Shown here one piece after another: positions 1-5,644 of a stretch of DNA of 5,644 nt. Where the stretch lies: contig JAITUX010000026.1 in the NCBI GenBank assembly GCA_031286085.1, positions 1-5,644 of the forward strand, in the 5' to 3' direction. Below the pieces are notes generated by a model, which did not search any database, was not told where the DNA came from, and was given only the letters and a program-made list of their open reading frames with translations. The stretch comes from Candidatus Adiutrix sp. (GTDB taxonomy: Bacteria; Desulfobacterota; Desulfarculia; Adiutricales; Adiutricaceae). A program made the translations under genes and the position numbers. The stretch's first letter is position 1. Every line of letters begins with the position of its first letter.

Positions 1-306
1 GCCTTCGGCCCCCGCCCGGCCTTCCTGGCCCGGGAAATGACCAAATTCCACGAGGAATGGCTGTCCGCCGACCTGGCCGCCCTGGCGGCCGAGGCGGCCG
101 CGCGGCCGAGGCAGGGCGAAATGACCATCGTGGTGGGCGGTTGCGGCGGCGAGGGCCAGCCGGCGGCCCTGGACGAGGCGGCCCTGGAAGCGGCGGCCCG
201 CTCCGACCCCCGCCCCACCCGGGAACTGGCGGCGGACCTGGCCCGGCGCTGGGGCCGGAGCCGGGGGGAGATATATAAGTTGCTCCTCCAGGCCAGAAGT
301 GATTAA
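1..306 (+). CDS. rsmI: RsmI, 16S rRNA (cytidine-1402 2'-O)-methyltransferase, C-terminal part (5' truncated by window)
   Basis: The frame is open from the first base and ends at TAA 304-306, giving the last 101 residues of a protein that is normally about 280 residues. RsmI is a cytoplasmic SAM-dependent enzyme that methylates the ribose of C1402 in 16S rRNA, in the decoding centre. The segment REMTKFHEEW at codons 11-20 matches the conserved RELTK-HEE motif that follows the SAM-binding tetrapyrrole-methylase fold. It is followed by the usual GEMTIVVGG strand, where the family has KGE-VLVV-G. The tail has the typical small C-terminal helical domain, ending in SRGEIYKLLLQ (family: SKREVYKLLL). 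The SAM-binding core lies upstream and is not visible. No U-rich terminator follows. The family call is confident, although only about a third of the protein is seen. Confidence 0.86.
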   Translation, partial: AFGPRPAFLAREMTKFHEEWLSADLAALAAEAAARPRQGEMTIVVGGCGGEGQPAALDEAALEAAARSDPRPTRELAADLARRWGRSRGEIYKLLLQARSD

Positions 307-448
307 CGGTCTTTCCGGGGCCACAGGCCCCAGAGCCCATAGCCGGCCGGCGACGGGCCAGCGCGGAGACAGGTTGCCGAGGCCGTGAAGGCACGGTAAT
401 TAAAAGCGCCGCCGGCGCCCGAAGCCGGAAGGACGGCGGAATAAACTT

Positions 449-976
449 ATGGCCGAAGTGGTGAAGGATTGGGAGGCTTTTGAAATCCTGGCCCTGCCCT
501 TGGCCGGGGCCGAGCCGGTGCGCGGCCTGGGGCGAGGGCGGCCGGTTTCGGCCGGCGAACTCCTGGCCCGGTCCCCCGACCCCGCCCGGGGCGATCTCCG
601 GGCTCCGGCGGCCGGCTTTTTGGAGGCGGTCCGGGCGGAGGAAATAATCATCCGCGGGGACGAGGCCGCGGTGGGGGAGCCGCCGCGGCCGGCGGAGTTG
701 GAGGGCCTGGGGCCGGCGGACCTCGGCCGGGCCTTGAAGGAACTGGGCCTGGACCTGGCGGACCCGTTGCCGGGCGAGCCCTTGGTCATCAGCGCCCTGG
801 ACCCCGAGCCGGGCCTCTGCTTCGCCCGGCCCCTCCTGGCCGAGCATCGGGAGACCCTGGCCGCGGGCCTGGCCACCCTAAGGCGCCTCCACCCGGGCCT
901 CCGCCTGGTCTGGGCCGGCTTAAGCCCCGGGGAGGCCCCCCCCGGGGGCCGACGACTTCCATCGACCGCGGATTGA
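449..976 (+). CDS. RnfC-like protein, N-terminal fragment (frameshifted gene)
   Basis: This 175-residue frame starts at the only ATG after the in-frame stop at 401-403. GGCGGA at 435-440 lies 8 bases upstream as a likely ribosome binding site. Residues 31-70 (RPVSAGELLARSP, then LRAPAAGFLEAV) look like the RnfC/NuoF-type barrel-sandwich domain with its 'G-x-L... APxxGxV' pattern. Residues 112-146 (VISALDPEPG, then LLAEHRETLAAGLATLRRL) match the RnfC core, where the family reads INALE-EPxL...E. RnfC proteins couple NADH and ferredoxin electron transfer at the membrane complex Rnf; shorter relatives act in other redox complexes. From about residue 166 the sequence stops resembling the family and ends at TGA 974-976, because the frame is lost at the C/G homopolymer 936-948. 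The homologous continuation lies in another frame (see 1113-1508). No membrane segment is visible. Confidence 0.72.
   Translation: MAEVVKDWEAFEILALPLAGAEPVRGLGRGRPVSAGELLARSPDPARGDLRAPAAGFLEAVRAEEIIIRGDEAAVGEPPRPAELEGLGPADLGRALKELGLDLADPLPGEPLVISALDPEPGLCFARPLLAEHRETLAAGLATLRRLHPGLRLVWAGLSPGEAPPGGRRLPSTAD
936..948 (+). other. Frameshift site in the RnfC-like gene (C8-G5 homopolymer)
   Basis: Eight C residues (936-943) run into five G residues (944-948). Family-like sequence is read in the 449 frame before this point. After it, the next frame (codon starts at multiples of 3, open from the stop at 921-923) reads GADDFHRPRIDYPWTLPAL and then SLTG, which fits the YP...L...LTG stretch of RnfC proteins. 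Deleting one C or one G joins both halves into one 352-residue frame, 449-1508, and either deletion gives the same protein. The cause may be a sequencing or assembly error, a real inactivating mutation, or phase variation. The sequence alone cannot distinguish these. Confidence 0.75.
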
Positions 977-1112
977 TTATCCCTGGACCCTGCCGGCCCT
1001 GGTCAAAAAGAGCCTCACCGGGCGCCTGGATGGGTCCGGGCGCGGCACGGCGGACCTGCGCCGGCTCTTCGACCTGGGCCGCCTCTGGCGCACGGGCCTG
1101 CCCCTCCGGCGC

Positions 1113-1508
1113 ATGATACTGACCCTGGCCGGGGCCACTTATTTCGTGCCCCCCGGGGCCCGGCCCGCGGACCTCCTGGCCTCGGCCCACCTGGAACCCC
1201 GGCCCGGGGACGCGGTGGTGGCCGGCGGGCTTATCCGGGGCCGCACCCTGGCCCGCCTGACCCGGGGCCTGGGCCGGGAGACGGCCGGCCTCCACCTTAT
1301 CCGCCGGGCCGCCTCCAGGCCCGGGCCGGGGCCCTGCCGCCGCTGCGGCGATTGCTTAAGGGCCTGCCCGGCCGGCGGGCCGGGCCGTTTCGTCCTGGGG
1401 CCGGGGGAGGAACCGTCTTCCGGGGCGTCCATCCCCGAGGATTGCCTTGAATGCTGGGCCTGCGCCCTGGCCTGCCCGGCCCGGCGGCGGCGCCTGAGGC
1501 GCCTCTGA
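1113..1508 (+). CDS. RnfC-like protein, C-terminal fragment with SLBB-like region and two [4Fe-4S] motifs (frameshifted gene)
   Basis: This is the second half of the RnfC-like protein. Family-like sequence in this frame begins near 948, but the first ATG is 1113 and no ribosome binding site stands before it, so it is probably not an independent gene. Residues 1-40 (MILTLAGATYFVPPG, then ADLLASA) fit the RnfC pattern 'R-VTV-G...P.G....LL' of the SLBB-type domain. Two ferredoxin-type motifs follow, each CxxCxxCxxxCP: Cys75, 78, 81, 85 (CRRCGDCLRACP) and Cys111, 114, 117, 121 (CLECWACALACP). They are expected to bind two [4Fe-4S] clusters, as in RnfC. The chain ends almost at once after the second motif in a very basic tail (ARRRRLRRL). 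The repaired full protein would be 352 residues, shorter than classical RnfC (more than 430). The stop codon is TGA 1506-1508, and a palindrome follows 24 bases later. Confidence 0.7.
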   Translation: MILTLAGATYFVPPGARPADLLASAHLEPRPGDAVVAGGLIRGRTLARLTRGLGRETAGLHLIRRAASRPGPGPCRRCGDCLRACPAGGPGRFVLGPGEEPSSGASIPEDCLECWACALACPARRRRLRRL

Positions 1509-1532
1509 TTTCGGCGGCCTTACGGCCAGGGG

Positions 1533-1554
1533 TTCAGGGGCCGCGGCCCCTGAA
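1533..1554. terminator. Perfect 22-bp palindrome after the RnfC-like gene, possible terminator
   Basis: The half-sequence TTCAGGGGCCG is followed at once by its exact reverse complement, so the 22 bases can form a very stable GC-rich hairpin. It begins 24 bases after the RnfC-like stop and ends before the promoter at 1580. The only T-run (1570-1574) lies 16 bases downstream, so it is not a textbook intrinsic terminator. A dyad operator is the alternative. Its position between two apparent transcription units favours termination. Confidence 0.45.
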
Positions 1555-1579
1555 TCGTATGGCCGGCTATTTTTACTTG

Positions 1580-1608
1580 TTGACAAGCGGCGTTTGATGG
1601 TGTAACAT
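1580..1608 (+). promoter_or_regulatory. Sigma-70-type promoter for the HdrA fusion gene
   Basis: A consensus -35 box TTGACA (1580-1585) is followed after exactly 17 bases by TAACAT (1603-1608), which matches TATAAT at 4 of 6 positions. It stands in a locally AT-rich patch of a very GC-rich region, which makes chance less likely. Transcription would start near 1614-1616, leaving a leader of about 160 bases before the start codon at 1779. No other gene lies between. Confidence 0.7.
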
Positions 1609-1689
1609 GCTTCTATCGTTTTTTCAGCCATACAACACCGGATGCGCGAGCGGCGCGGAGCTGGATTTTCAGTCTGGACAGCAGTTGAA

Positions 1690-1713
1690 TCCGCCGGTCG
1701 CGGGTTCGGCGGA
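1690..1713 (+). promoter_or_regulatory. Leader hairpin upstream of the HdrA fusion gene
   Basis: TCCGCCG (1690-1696) and CGGCGGA (1707-1713) form a perfect 7-bp stem with a 10-base loop inside the predicted 5' untranslated leader. No known riboswitch consensus was recognised. A role in mRNA stability or regulation is only possible. Confidence 0.3.
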
Positions 1714-1729
1714 CCTCAATCCGACCCTT

Positions 1730-1757
1730 GTTCAAGGCCAATGAAAAGTTCAAGGCC
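1730..1757 (+). repeat. 10-bp direct repeat GTTCAAGGCC in the leader
   Basis: GTTCAAGGCC occurs at 1730-1739 and again, identically, at 1748-1757, 18 bases start to start, just upstream of the ribosome binding site of the HdrA fusion. A tandem site for a regulator or a small duplication could explain it. Chance is not excluded. Confidence 0.4.
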
Positions 1758-1766
1758 CGACGGAAA

Positions 1767-1772
1767 AGGTGA
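1767..1772 (+). promoter_or_regulatory. Ribosome binding site of the HdrA fusion gene
   Basis: AGGTGA lies 6 bases before the ATG at 1779. The in-frame TGA at 1770-1772 excludes any earlier start, so this site fixes the N terminus. Confidence 0.7.
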
Positions 1773-1778
1773 AAGCAA

Positions 1779-4700
1779 ATGGCCAATGTGACTTCTTCCT
1801 CTTCAAAAATAGGCGCGGTGATGGTGGTCGGCGGGGGTATCGCCGGCATGCAGTCCGCTCTCGACTTGGCGGAAATGGGTTTCCTGGTCCACCTCGTGGA
1901 GAAGAATCCGGCGATCGGCGGGCGGATGGCCCAGTTGGACAAGGTGTTCCCCACCAACGACTGCGCCATGTGCATAATCTCGCCCAAGCTCAACGACGCC
2001 GGCGGCAACCTCAACATCAACGTCATGAACAATTCCGAAGTCGTCGGCATTTCCGGCCAGCCCGGGAATTTCAAGGTCAAGGTCCGCAAAAAGCCGCGCT
2101 TCATCGACAGCACCAAGTGCACGGCCTGCGGCGACTGCGCCAAGGCTTGTCCGGTGGAGTTGCCCTCCGAATTCAACCAGGGCCTGAACGGCCGCCGGGT
2201 GACTTATAAATCCTATGCCCAGGCCTATCCCAACTCCTACTCCCTGACCAAGGAGGGGGTCAGCCCCTGCGTTCTGACCTGTCCGGCCCACGTCAACGCC
2301 CACGGTTACGTCTCCCTGGCCGGCGAGGGCCGCTGGCAGGAGGCCCTGGAAGTAATCCTGGACGTTCTGCCCCTGCCTTCCGCCCTGGGCCGCATCTGCG
2401 CCCATCCCTGCGAGACCGAATGCCGCCGCCGCCAGATGGAAGCCCCCCTGGCCATCCGCGACGTCAAGCGCCTGGTGGCGGAAAAGGCCGACCTGAAGGC
2501 CGCCGGGGAAACCTTCGTCAAGGAAGAGACCAAGACCAGCGGGCAGGTGGCCATCATCGGGGCCGGCCCGGCCGGCCTGACCTGCGCCTACCATTTGTCC
2601 CGGCGCGGGCATAAGGCCGTCATCTTCGACAAGGCCCAGACGGCCGGCGGGGCCCTGCGCCTGGGCATCCCCGATTACCGCCTTTCGCCCAAGGTTCTCC
2701 AGGAGGAAATAGATTTCATCCTGGAATTCTCCGGGGCCGAATTGAAGCTGGGCCAGGCCCTGGGGGTCGATTTCACCGTGGACGACCTCTTCCAGAAGGG
2801 TTTCAAGGCCGTCTTCATCGCCACCGGGGCCGGCCGGGATTTCAGCCTGGGCCTCCCGGGCGAAACCTCTTCCAAGATCATTCCCTGCGGCCAGTTCCTG
2901 AGCGACGTCAATGTCGGCAAGAAGCCGGACCTGACGGGGAAGCGGGTGCTGGTCCTGGGCGGCGGCAACGTGGCCATGGACGTGGCCCGGTCGGCCGTGC
3001 GCTGCGGGGCCAAGGCCGTCACCGCCGCCTGCCGTGAAGGCCGCTCCATCATGCCGGCCTGGGCCTGGGAAGTGCACGAGGCCGAGGAAGAGGGCGTGCG
3101 CGTCGTCGTTCTCCGCACCCCCAAGGGCTTCGAGGACACCTCCACGGGCATCAAGGCCAAAATGGGCTTGATGGTGGACAACAAGGACCCCCGCAACTTC
3201 GTCGAAGACCCTTCCGGCGATCTGTGGATCGAGGAGTTCGACCTCATCATCCGTTCCCTGGGGCAGCTGCCCTCCACCGACCTCTTCAAGGGTAAGGCGG
3301 CCGGCGTGGAATTCGGCCGGGCCGATTCCATAGTGACCGATCCCGTCACCCTGCAGACCGGGCGGCCGGGCGTGTTCGCCGGCGGCGATGTCCGGACCGG
3401 GGCCAGGCTGGCCATTGACGCCGTGGCCGCGGGCAAGGAAGCGGCCATCTCCATAGACCGCTACCTGGCCGGGCAGGATCTGGCCGCCGGCCGCGAGCCG
3501 TTGACCTTCACCGGCAAGGAGCAATACCGCGACGTGCCCCTCCACGAGGCCAAAAAGGCCCGGGCGAACATGCCGGCCCGGCCCGCGGCGGAGCGCCGCC
3601 GGGATTGGGAGGAATTTGAACTGGGCCTGAGCGAGGAAGCCGGCCGGGCCGAGGCCAAGCGTTGCCTTTCCTGCGGGGCCTGTTGCCAGTGCTACCGTTG
3701 CGTCAAGGCCTGCCTGCCCCAGGCCGTGACCGTGGAGACCCACGCCCAGAAGGACGAGATATTGGAATTGGAAGTCGGCAGCGTGGTCATGGCCACCGGC
3801 TTCGACCCCTTTGACCCGGCCAACAGCGAGACCTACCGTTACAGCCAGTGGCCCAACGTCGTGACCTCCATGGAGTTCGAGCGCATCCTCTCGGCCTCCG
3901 GCCCCTACCAGGGCCACATGGTCCGGCCCAGCGACCACAAGGAGCCGGCCCGCATCGCCTGGCTCCAGTGCGTGGGCTCGCGCGACGTGAACCGGTGCGA
4001 CAACCGCTACTGTTCGGCCGTCTGCTGCATGTACGCCATCAAGGAAGCGGTCATCGCCAAGGAGCACGCCGGCGGCAACCTGGACGCCACCATCTTCTAC
4101 ATGGACGTCCGCACCTACGGCAAGGATTTCGAGAAGTATTACAACCGGGCCCAGGATGCCGGAGTCAACTTCGTCCGCAGCCGGATTCACACCCTGACCC
4201 CCCAGCTCAACGGCGACGTGGCCTTGGATTACATTGACGAGGCCGGCCGGCGGCAGCGGGAATACTTCGACATGGTGGTTCTCTCCGTGGGTCTCAACCC
4301 CTCGTCCACCCTGCCGGAACTGGCCAGGAACCTGGGCGTGGAACTCAACGAGGACGGCTTCGTGGCCACCGGGACCTTCACGCCGGTCACCACCAGCCGG
4401 CCCGGCATCCACGCCTGCGGCGCGGTCAACGAGCCCAAGGACATACCCTATACGGTCATGGAGGCCTCGGCCGCGGCCGAAGCCGCCAGCCAGGAGATCT
4501 CCGAGGTCCGCGGCACCCTGGCCCGCACCGTGACCTACCCCGAAGAGCGCGACGTGACCGGCGAAACGCCCCGCATCGGCGTCTTCGTCTGCCACTGCGG
4601 CATAAACATCGCCTCCATCATTGACGTGGAGGCGGTCACGGCCTACGCGGCCTCCCTGCCCTTCGTGGAAGTGGCCGACCGCAACCTCTTCACCTGTTCC

Positions 4701-5644
4701 CAGGACACCCAGGGCAAGATAAAGACGGCCATCATCGAGAACAAGCTCAACCGGGTGGTGGTGGCCTCCTGCTCCCCCCGGACCCATGAGCCCATGTTCC
4801 GGGAGACCCTGGCCCAGGCCGGGATCAACAAGTACCTTTTCGAAATGGCCAACATCCGCGACCATGACTCCTGGGTCCACCAGAAGGAGCCGGGCCGGGC
4901 CACGGCCAAGGCCAAGGACTTGGTGCGGGGCGCGGTGGCCAAGGCGGCCCTCCTGGAGCCCATGTACCAGACCCAGATGGGCCTGGTTCACGAGGCCCTG
5001 GTCATCGGCGGCGGCGCCACCGGCCTGACCGCGGCCCTTTCCCTGGCCGAGCAGGGGTTCCCGGTCCACCTGGTTGAGGCCACCGGCGAACTCGGCGGCC
5101 AGGCCCGCCGCCTCTTCCCTCGCGGCAAGGACGTGCGGAAATTCCTGGACGACCTCATCCAGAAGGTGAAGGGCAACTCCAACATCCACCTTTACCTGAA
5201 CAGCCGGCCCAAGTTCTCCGGGGGGTTCCTGGGCAACTTCGAGACCACGGTGGGCACGCCGGGAGGCGACGTCAGCATCAAGCACGGGGTCACCATACTC
5301 TGCGCCGGCGGCGGCCCCCACGAACCTCACAGCTATCTCTACGGGGAGCATCCCAAGGTCATCCTGGCCTTGGATCTGGACGAGAAGCTCAGGTCGGGCG
5401 ACAAGGCCCTGACCGGCCGCCAGACCTTCGCCTTCATCCAGTGCGTGGAATCGCGGGAGCCGGATCGGCCCTACTGTTCCAAGGTCTGCTGCACCCATTC
5501 CCTGGAAAACGCCCTGACCATACTTGACCGCAACCCCGAGGCCGTCATATATATTCTCTACCGCGACGTGCGGGCCTATGGCTACCGGGAAAAACTCTAC
5601 CAGGAGGCCCGGAGCCGCGGGGTGCGCTTTGTCCGCTACGATAC
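1779..5644 (+). CDS. Giant HdrA-like flavin/iron-sulfur oxidoreductase with an inserted GltD/NfnB-type NAD(P)H module (3' end beyond window)
   Basis: One open frame of at least 1288 residues, with no stop before the window end. Modules in order: HdrA/QmoA FAD site VVGGGIAG (16-23); HdrA signature NDCAMC (60-65); ferredoxin motif CTACGDCAKACP (Cys114, 117, 120, 124); GltD/DPD-type iron-sulfur domain (Cys164, 168, 207, 211, 215); FAD site IIGAGPAG (259-266); NAD(P) site LGGGNVAMD (393-401); AGGD motif at 534-537; a seven-cysteine cluster (629-645); return to HdrA with QCVGSR and YCSAVCC (730-750) and YMDVRTYGK (774-782). A second HdrA unit follows: N-terminal domain VCHCG (937-941), Cys973, ASCSPRTHEP (996-1005), FAD site VIGGGATG (1075-1082) and a second QCVESR...YCSKVCC block (1221-1238). 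HdrA proteins are cytoplasmic flavoproteins that bifurcate or relay electrons between ferredoxin, NAD(P)H partners and HdrBC-type disulfide reductases. GltD/NfnB modules oxidise NAD(P)H. The inference is a soluble hub joining NAD(P)H to ferredoxin or disulfide chemistry; the exact substrates are unknown. HdrBC or MvhD genes would be expected downstream. No signal peptide or membrane segment is seen. The family call is firm. Confidence 0.93.
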   Translation, partial: MANVTSSSSKIGAVMVVGGGIAGMQSALDLAEMGFLVHLVEKNPAIGGRMAQLDKVFPTNDCAMCIISPKLNDAGGNLNINVMNNSEVVGISGQPGNFKVKVRKKPRFIDSTKCTACGDCAKACPVELPSEFNQGLNGRRVTYKSYAQAYPNSYSLTKEGVSPCVLTCPAHVNAHGYVSLAGEGRWQEALEVILDVLPLPSALGRICAHPCETECRRRQMEAPLAIRDVKRLVAEKADLKAAGETFVKEETKTSGQVAIIGAGPAGLTCAYHLSRRGHKAVIFDKAQTAGGALRLGIPDYRLSPKVLQEEIDFILEFSGAELKLGQALGVDFTVDDLFQKGFKAVFIATGAGRDFSLGLPGETSSKIIPCGQFLSDVNVGKKPDLTGKRVLVLGGGNVAMDVARSAVRCGAKAVTAACREGRSIMPAWAWEVHEAEEEGVRVVVLRTPKGFEDTSTGIKAKMGLMVDNKDPRNFVEDPSGDLWIEEFDLIIRSLGQLPSTDLFKGKAAGVEFGRADSIVTDPVTLQTGRPGVFAGGDVRTGARLAIDAVAAGKEAAISIDRYLAGQDLAAGREPLTFTGKEQYRDVPLHEAKKARANMPARPAAERRRDWEEFELGLSEEAGRAEAKRCLSCGACCQCYRCVKACLPQAVTVETHAQKDEILELEVGSVVMATGFDPFDPANSETYRYSQWPNVVTSMEFERILSASGPYQGHMVRPSDHKEPARIAWLQCVGSRDVNRCDNRYCSAVCCMYAIKEAVIAKEHAGGNLDATIFYMDVRTYGKDFEKYYNRAQDAGVNFVRSRIHTLTPQLNGDVALDYIDEAGRRQREYFDMVVLSVGLNPSSTLPELARNLGVELNEDGFVATGTFTPVTTSRPGIHACGAVNEPKDIPYTVMEASAAAEAASQEISEVRGTLARTVTYPEERDVTGETPRIGVFVCHCGINIASIIDVEAVTAYAASLPFVEVADRNLFTCSQDTQGKIKTAIIENKLNRVVVASCSPRTHEPMFRETLAQAGINKYLFEMANIRDHDSWVHQKEPGRATAKAKDLVRGAVAKAALLEPMYQTQMGLVHEALVIGGGATGLTAALSLAEQGFPVHLVEATGELGGQARRLFPRGKDVRKFLDDLIQKVKGNSNIHLYLNSRPKFSGGFLGNFETTVGTPGGDVSIKHGVTILCAGGGPHEPHSYLYGEHPKVILALDLDEKLRSGDKALTGRQTFAFIQCVESREPDRPYCSKVCCTHSLENALTILDRNPEAVIYILYRDVRAYGYREKLYQEARSRGVRFVRYD

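Noticed and set aside
317..331. GGGGCC-ACA-GGCCCC hairpin after rsmI
   Set aside because: The stem is perfect but only 6 bp, has a 3-base loop, and no T-run follows. Such short GC stems are expected by chance here, so it is not called a terminator.
374..405. Possible promoter for the RnfC-like gene (TTGCCG and an AT-rich TAATTAAAA island)
   Set aside because: The best box pair matches at only 4 of 6 positions each, with a 15-base spacer, or is worse with other spacings. It is too weak to call.
363..420. tRNA-Ser/Leu-like stretch (GCCGAGGCCGTGAAGGC resembles a D-arm)
   Set aside because: The following bases form no anticodon stem, there is no T-loop GGTTCGAATCC sequence and no matching acceptor end. 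The resemblance is limited to one arm.
307..448. RNase P RNA or cobalamin riboswitch in the spacer after rsmI
   Set aside because: The spacer is only 142 bases and lacks the conserved RNase P segments (GGAAAGTCC, ACAGAA) and the cobalamin-riboswitch core. GGAGAC alone is not enough.
1803..5498. Very long open frame on the minus strand (over 1200 codons)
   Set aside because: Its codons are in exact register with the HdrA codons, so it is interrupted only where the real gene uses TTA, CTA or TCA; it ends at the TCA codon of Ser9. Those codons are rare in this GC-rich gene. The translation shows no family motifs, whereas the plus strand shows many.
1..5644. CRISPR arrays, insertion sequences, phage genes or defence systems
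   Set aside because: No spaced repeat series, terminal inverted repeats, transposase or phage-like motifs were seen. The coding content is housekeeping and redox metabolism.

Overview
The window is very GC-rich (judged by eye) and reads almost entirely on the + strand. It suggests an anaerobic bacterium, most likely a high-GC member of the Desulfobacterota (sulfate reducer or syntroph lineage). That inference rests on a giant HdrA-type flavin/iron-sulfur fusion protein beside an RnfC-like protein. No 16S or other phylogenetic marker is present apart from a fragment of rsmI, so the taxonomic call is tentative.

Layout. (1) Positions 1-306 are the 3' end of rsmI (16S rRNA 2'-O-methyltransferase). 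(2) 307-448 is a 142-base spacer with no supported gene. (3) 449-1508 is a compact RnfC-like iron-sulfur protein gene broken into two reading frames by a one-base shift at a C8-G5 homopolymer (936-948). The parts are an N-terminal fragment, 449-976, and a C-terminal fragment whose frame is open from 924 and whose first ATG is at 1113. Removing one base gives a continuous 352-residue protein. (4) 1509-1778 is a regulatory gap. It holds a perfect 22-bp palindrome after the RnfC-like stop, a strong sigma-70-type promoter (TTGACA, 17-bp spacer, TAACAT), and a leader of about 160 bases with a hairpin, a 10-bp direct repeat and a good Shine-Dalgarno. (5) 1779 to the window end is one uninterrupted reading frame of at least 1288 codons.

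The large protein is the main content. It begins as a QmoA/HdrA-like flavoprotein: FAD site, DCxxC signature, ferredoxin-type cluster. Before the second HdrA iron-sulfur site it is interrupted by a complete GltD/NfnB-like NAD(P)H oxidoreductase module of roughly 470 residues. It then resumes as HdrA and continues into a second HdrA unit, which carries its own N-terminal cysteine domain and FAD site and is cut by the window edge. Family knowledge suggests a cytoplasmic electron hub linking NAD(P)H, ferredoxin and a disulfide or other Hdr-type acceptor, possibly by flavin-based electron bifurcation. Large fused HdrA proteins of this kind are known from sulfate reducers (I recall the label HdrL), so the family is probably not new. 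The nested architecture is still the most interesting feature here. The palindrome and promoter between them suggest that the RnfC-like gene and the fusion gene are separate transcription units.
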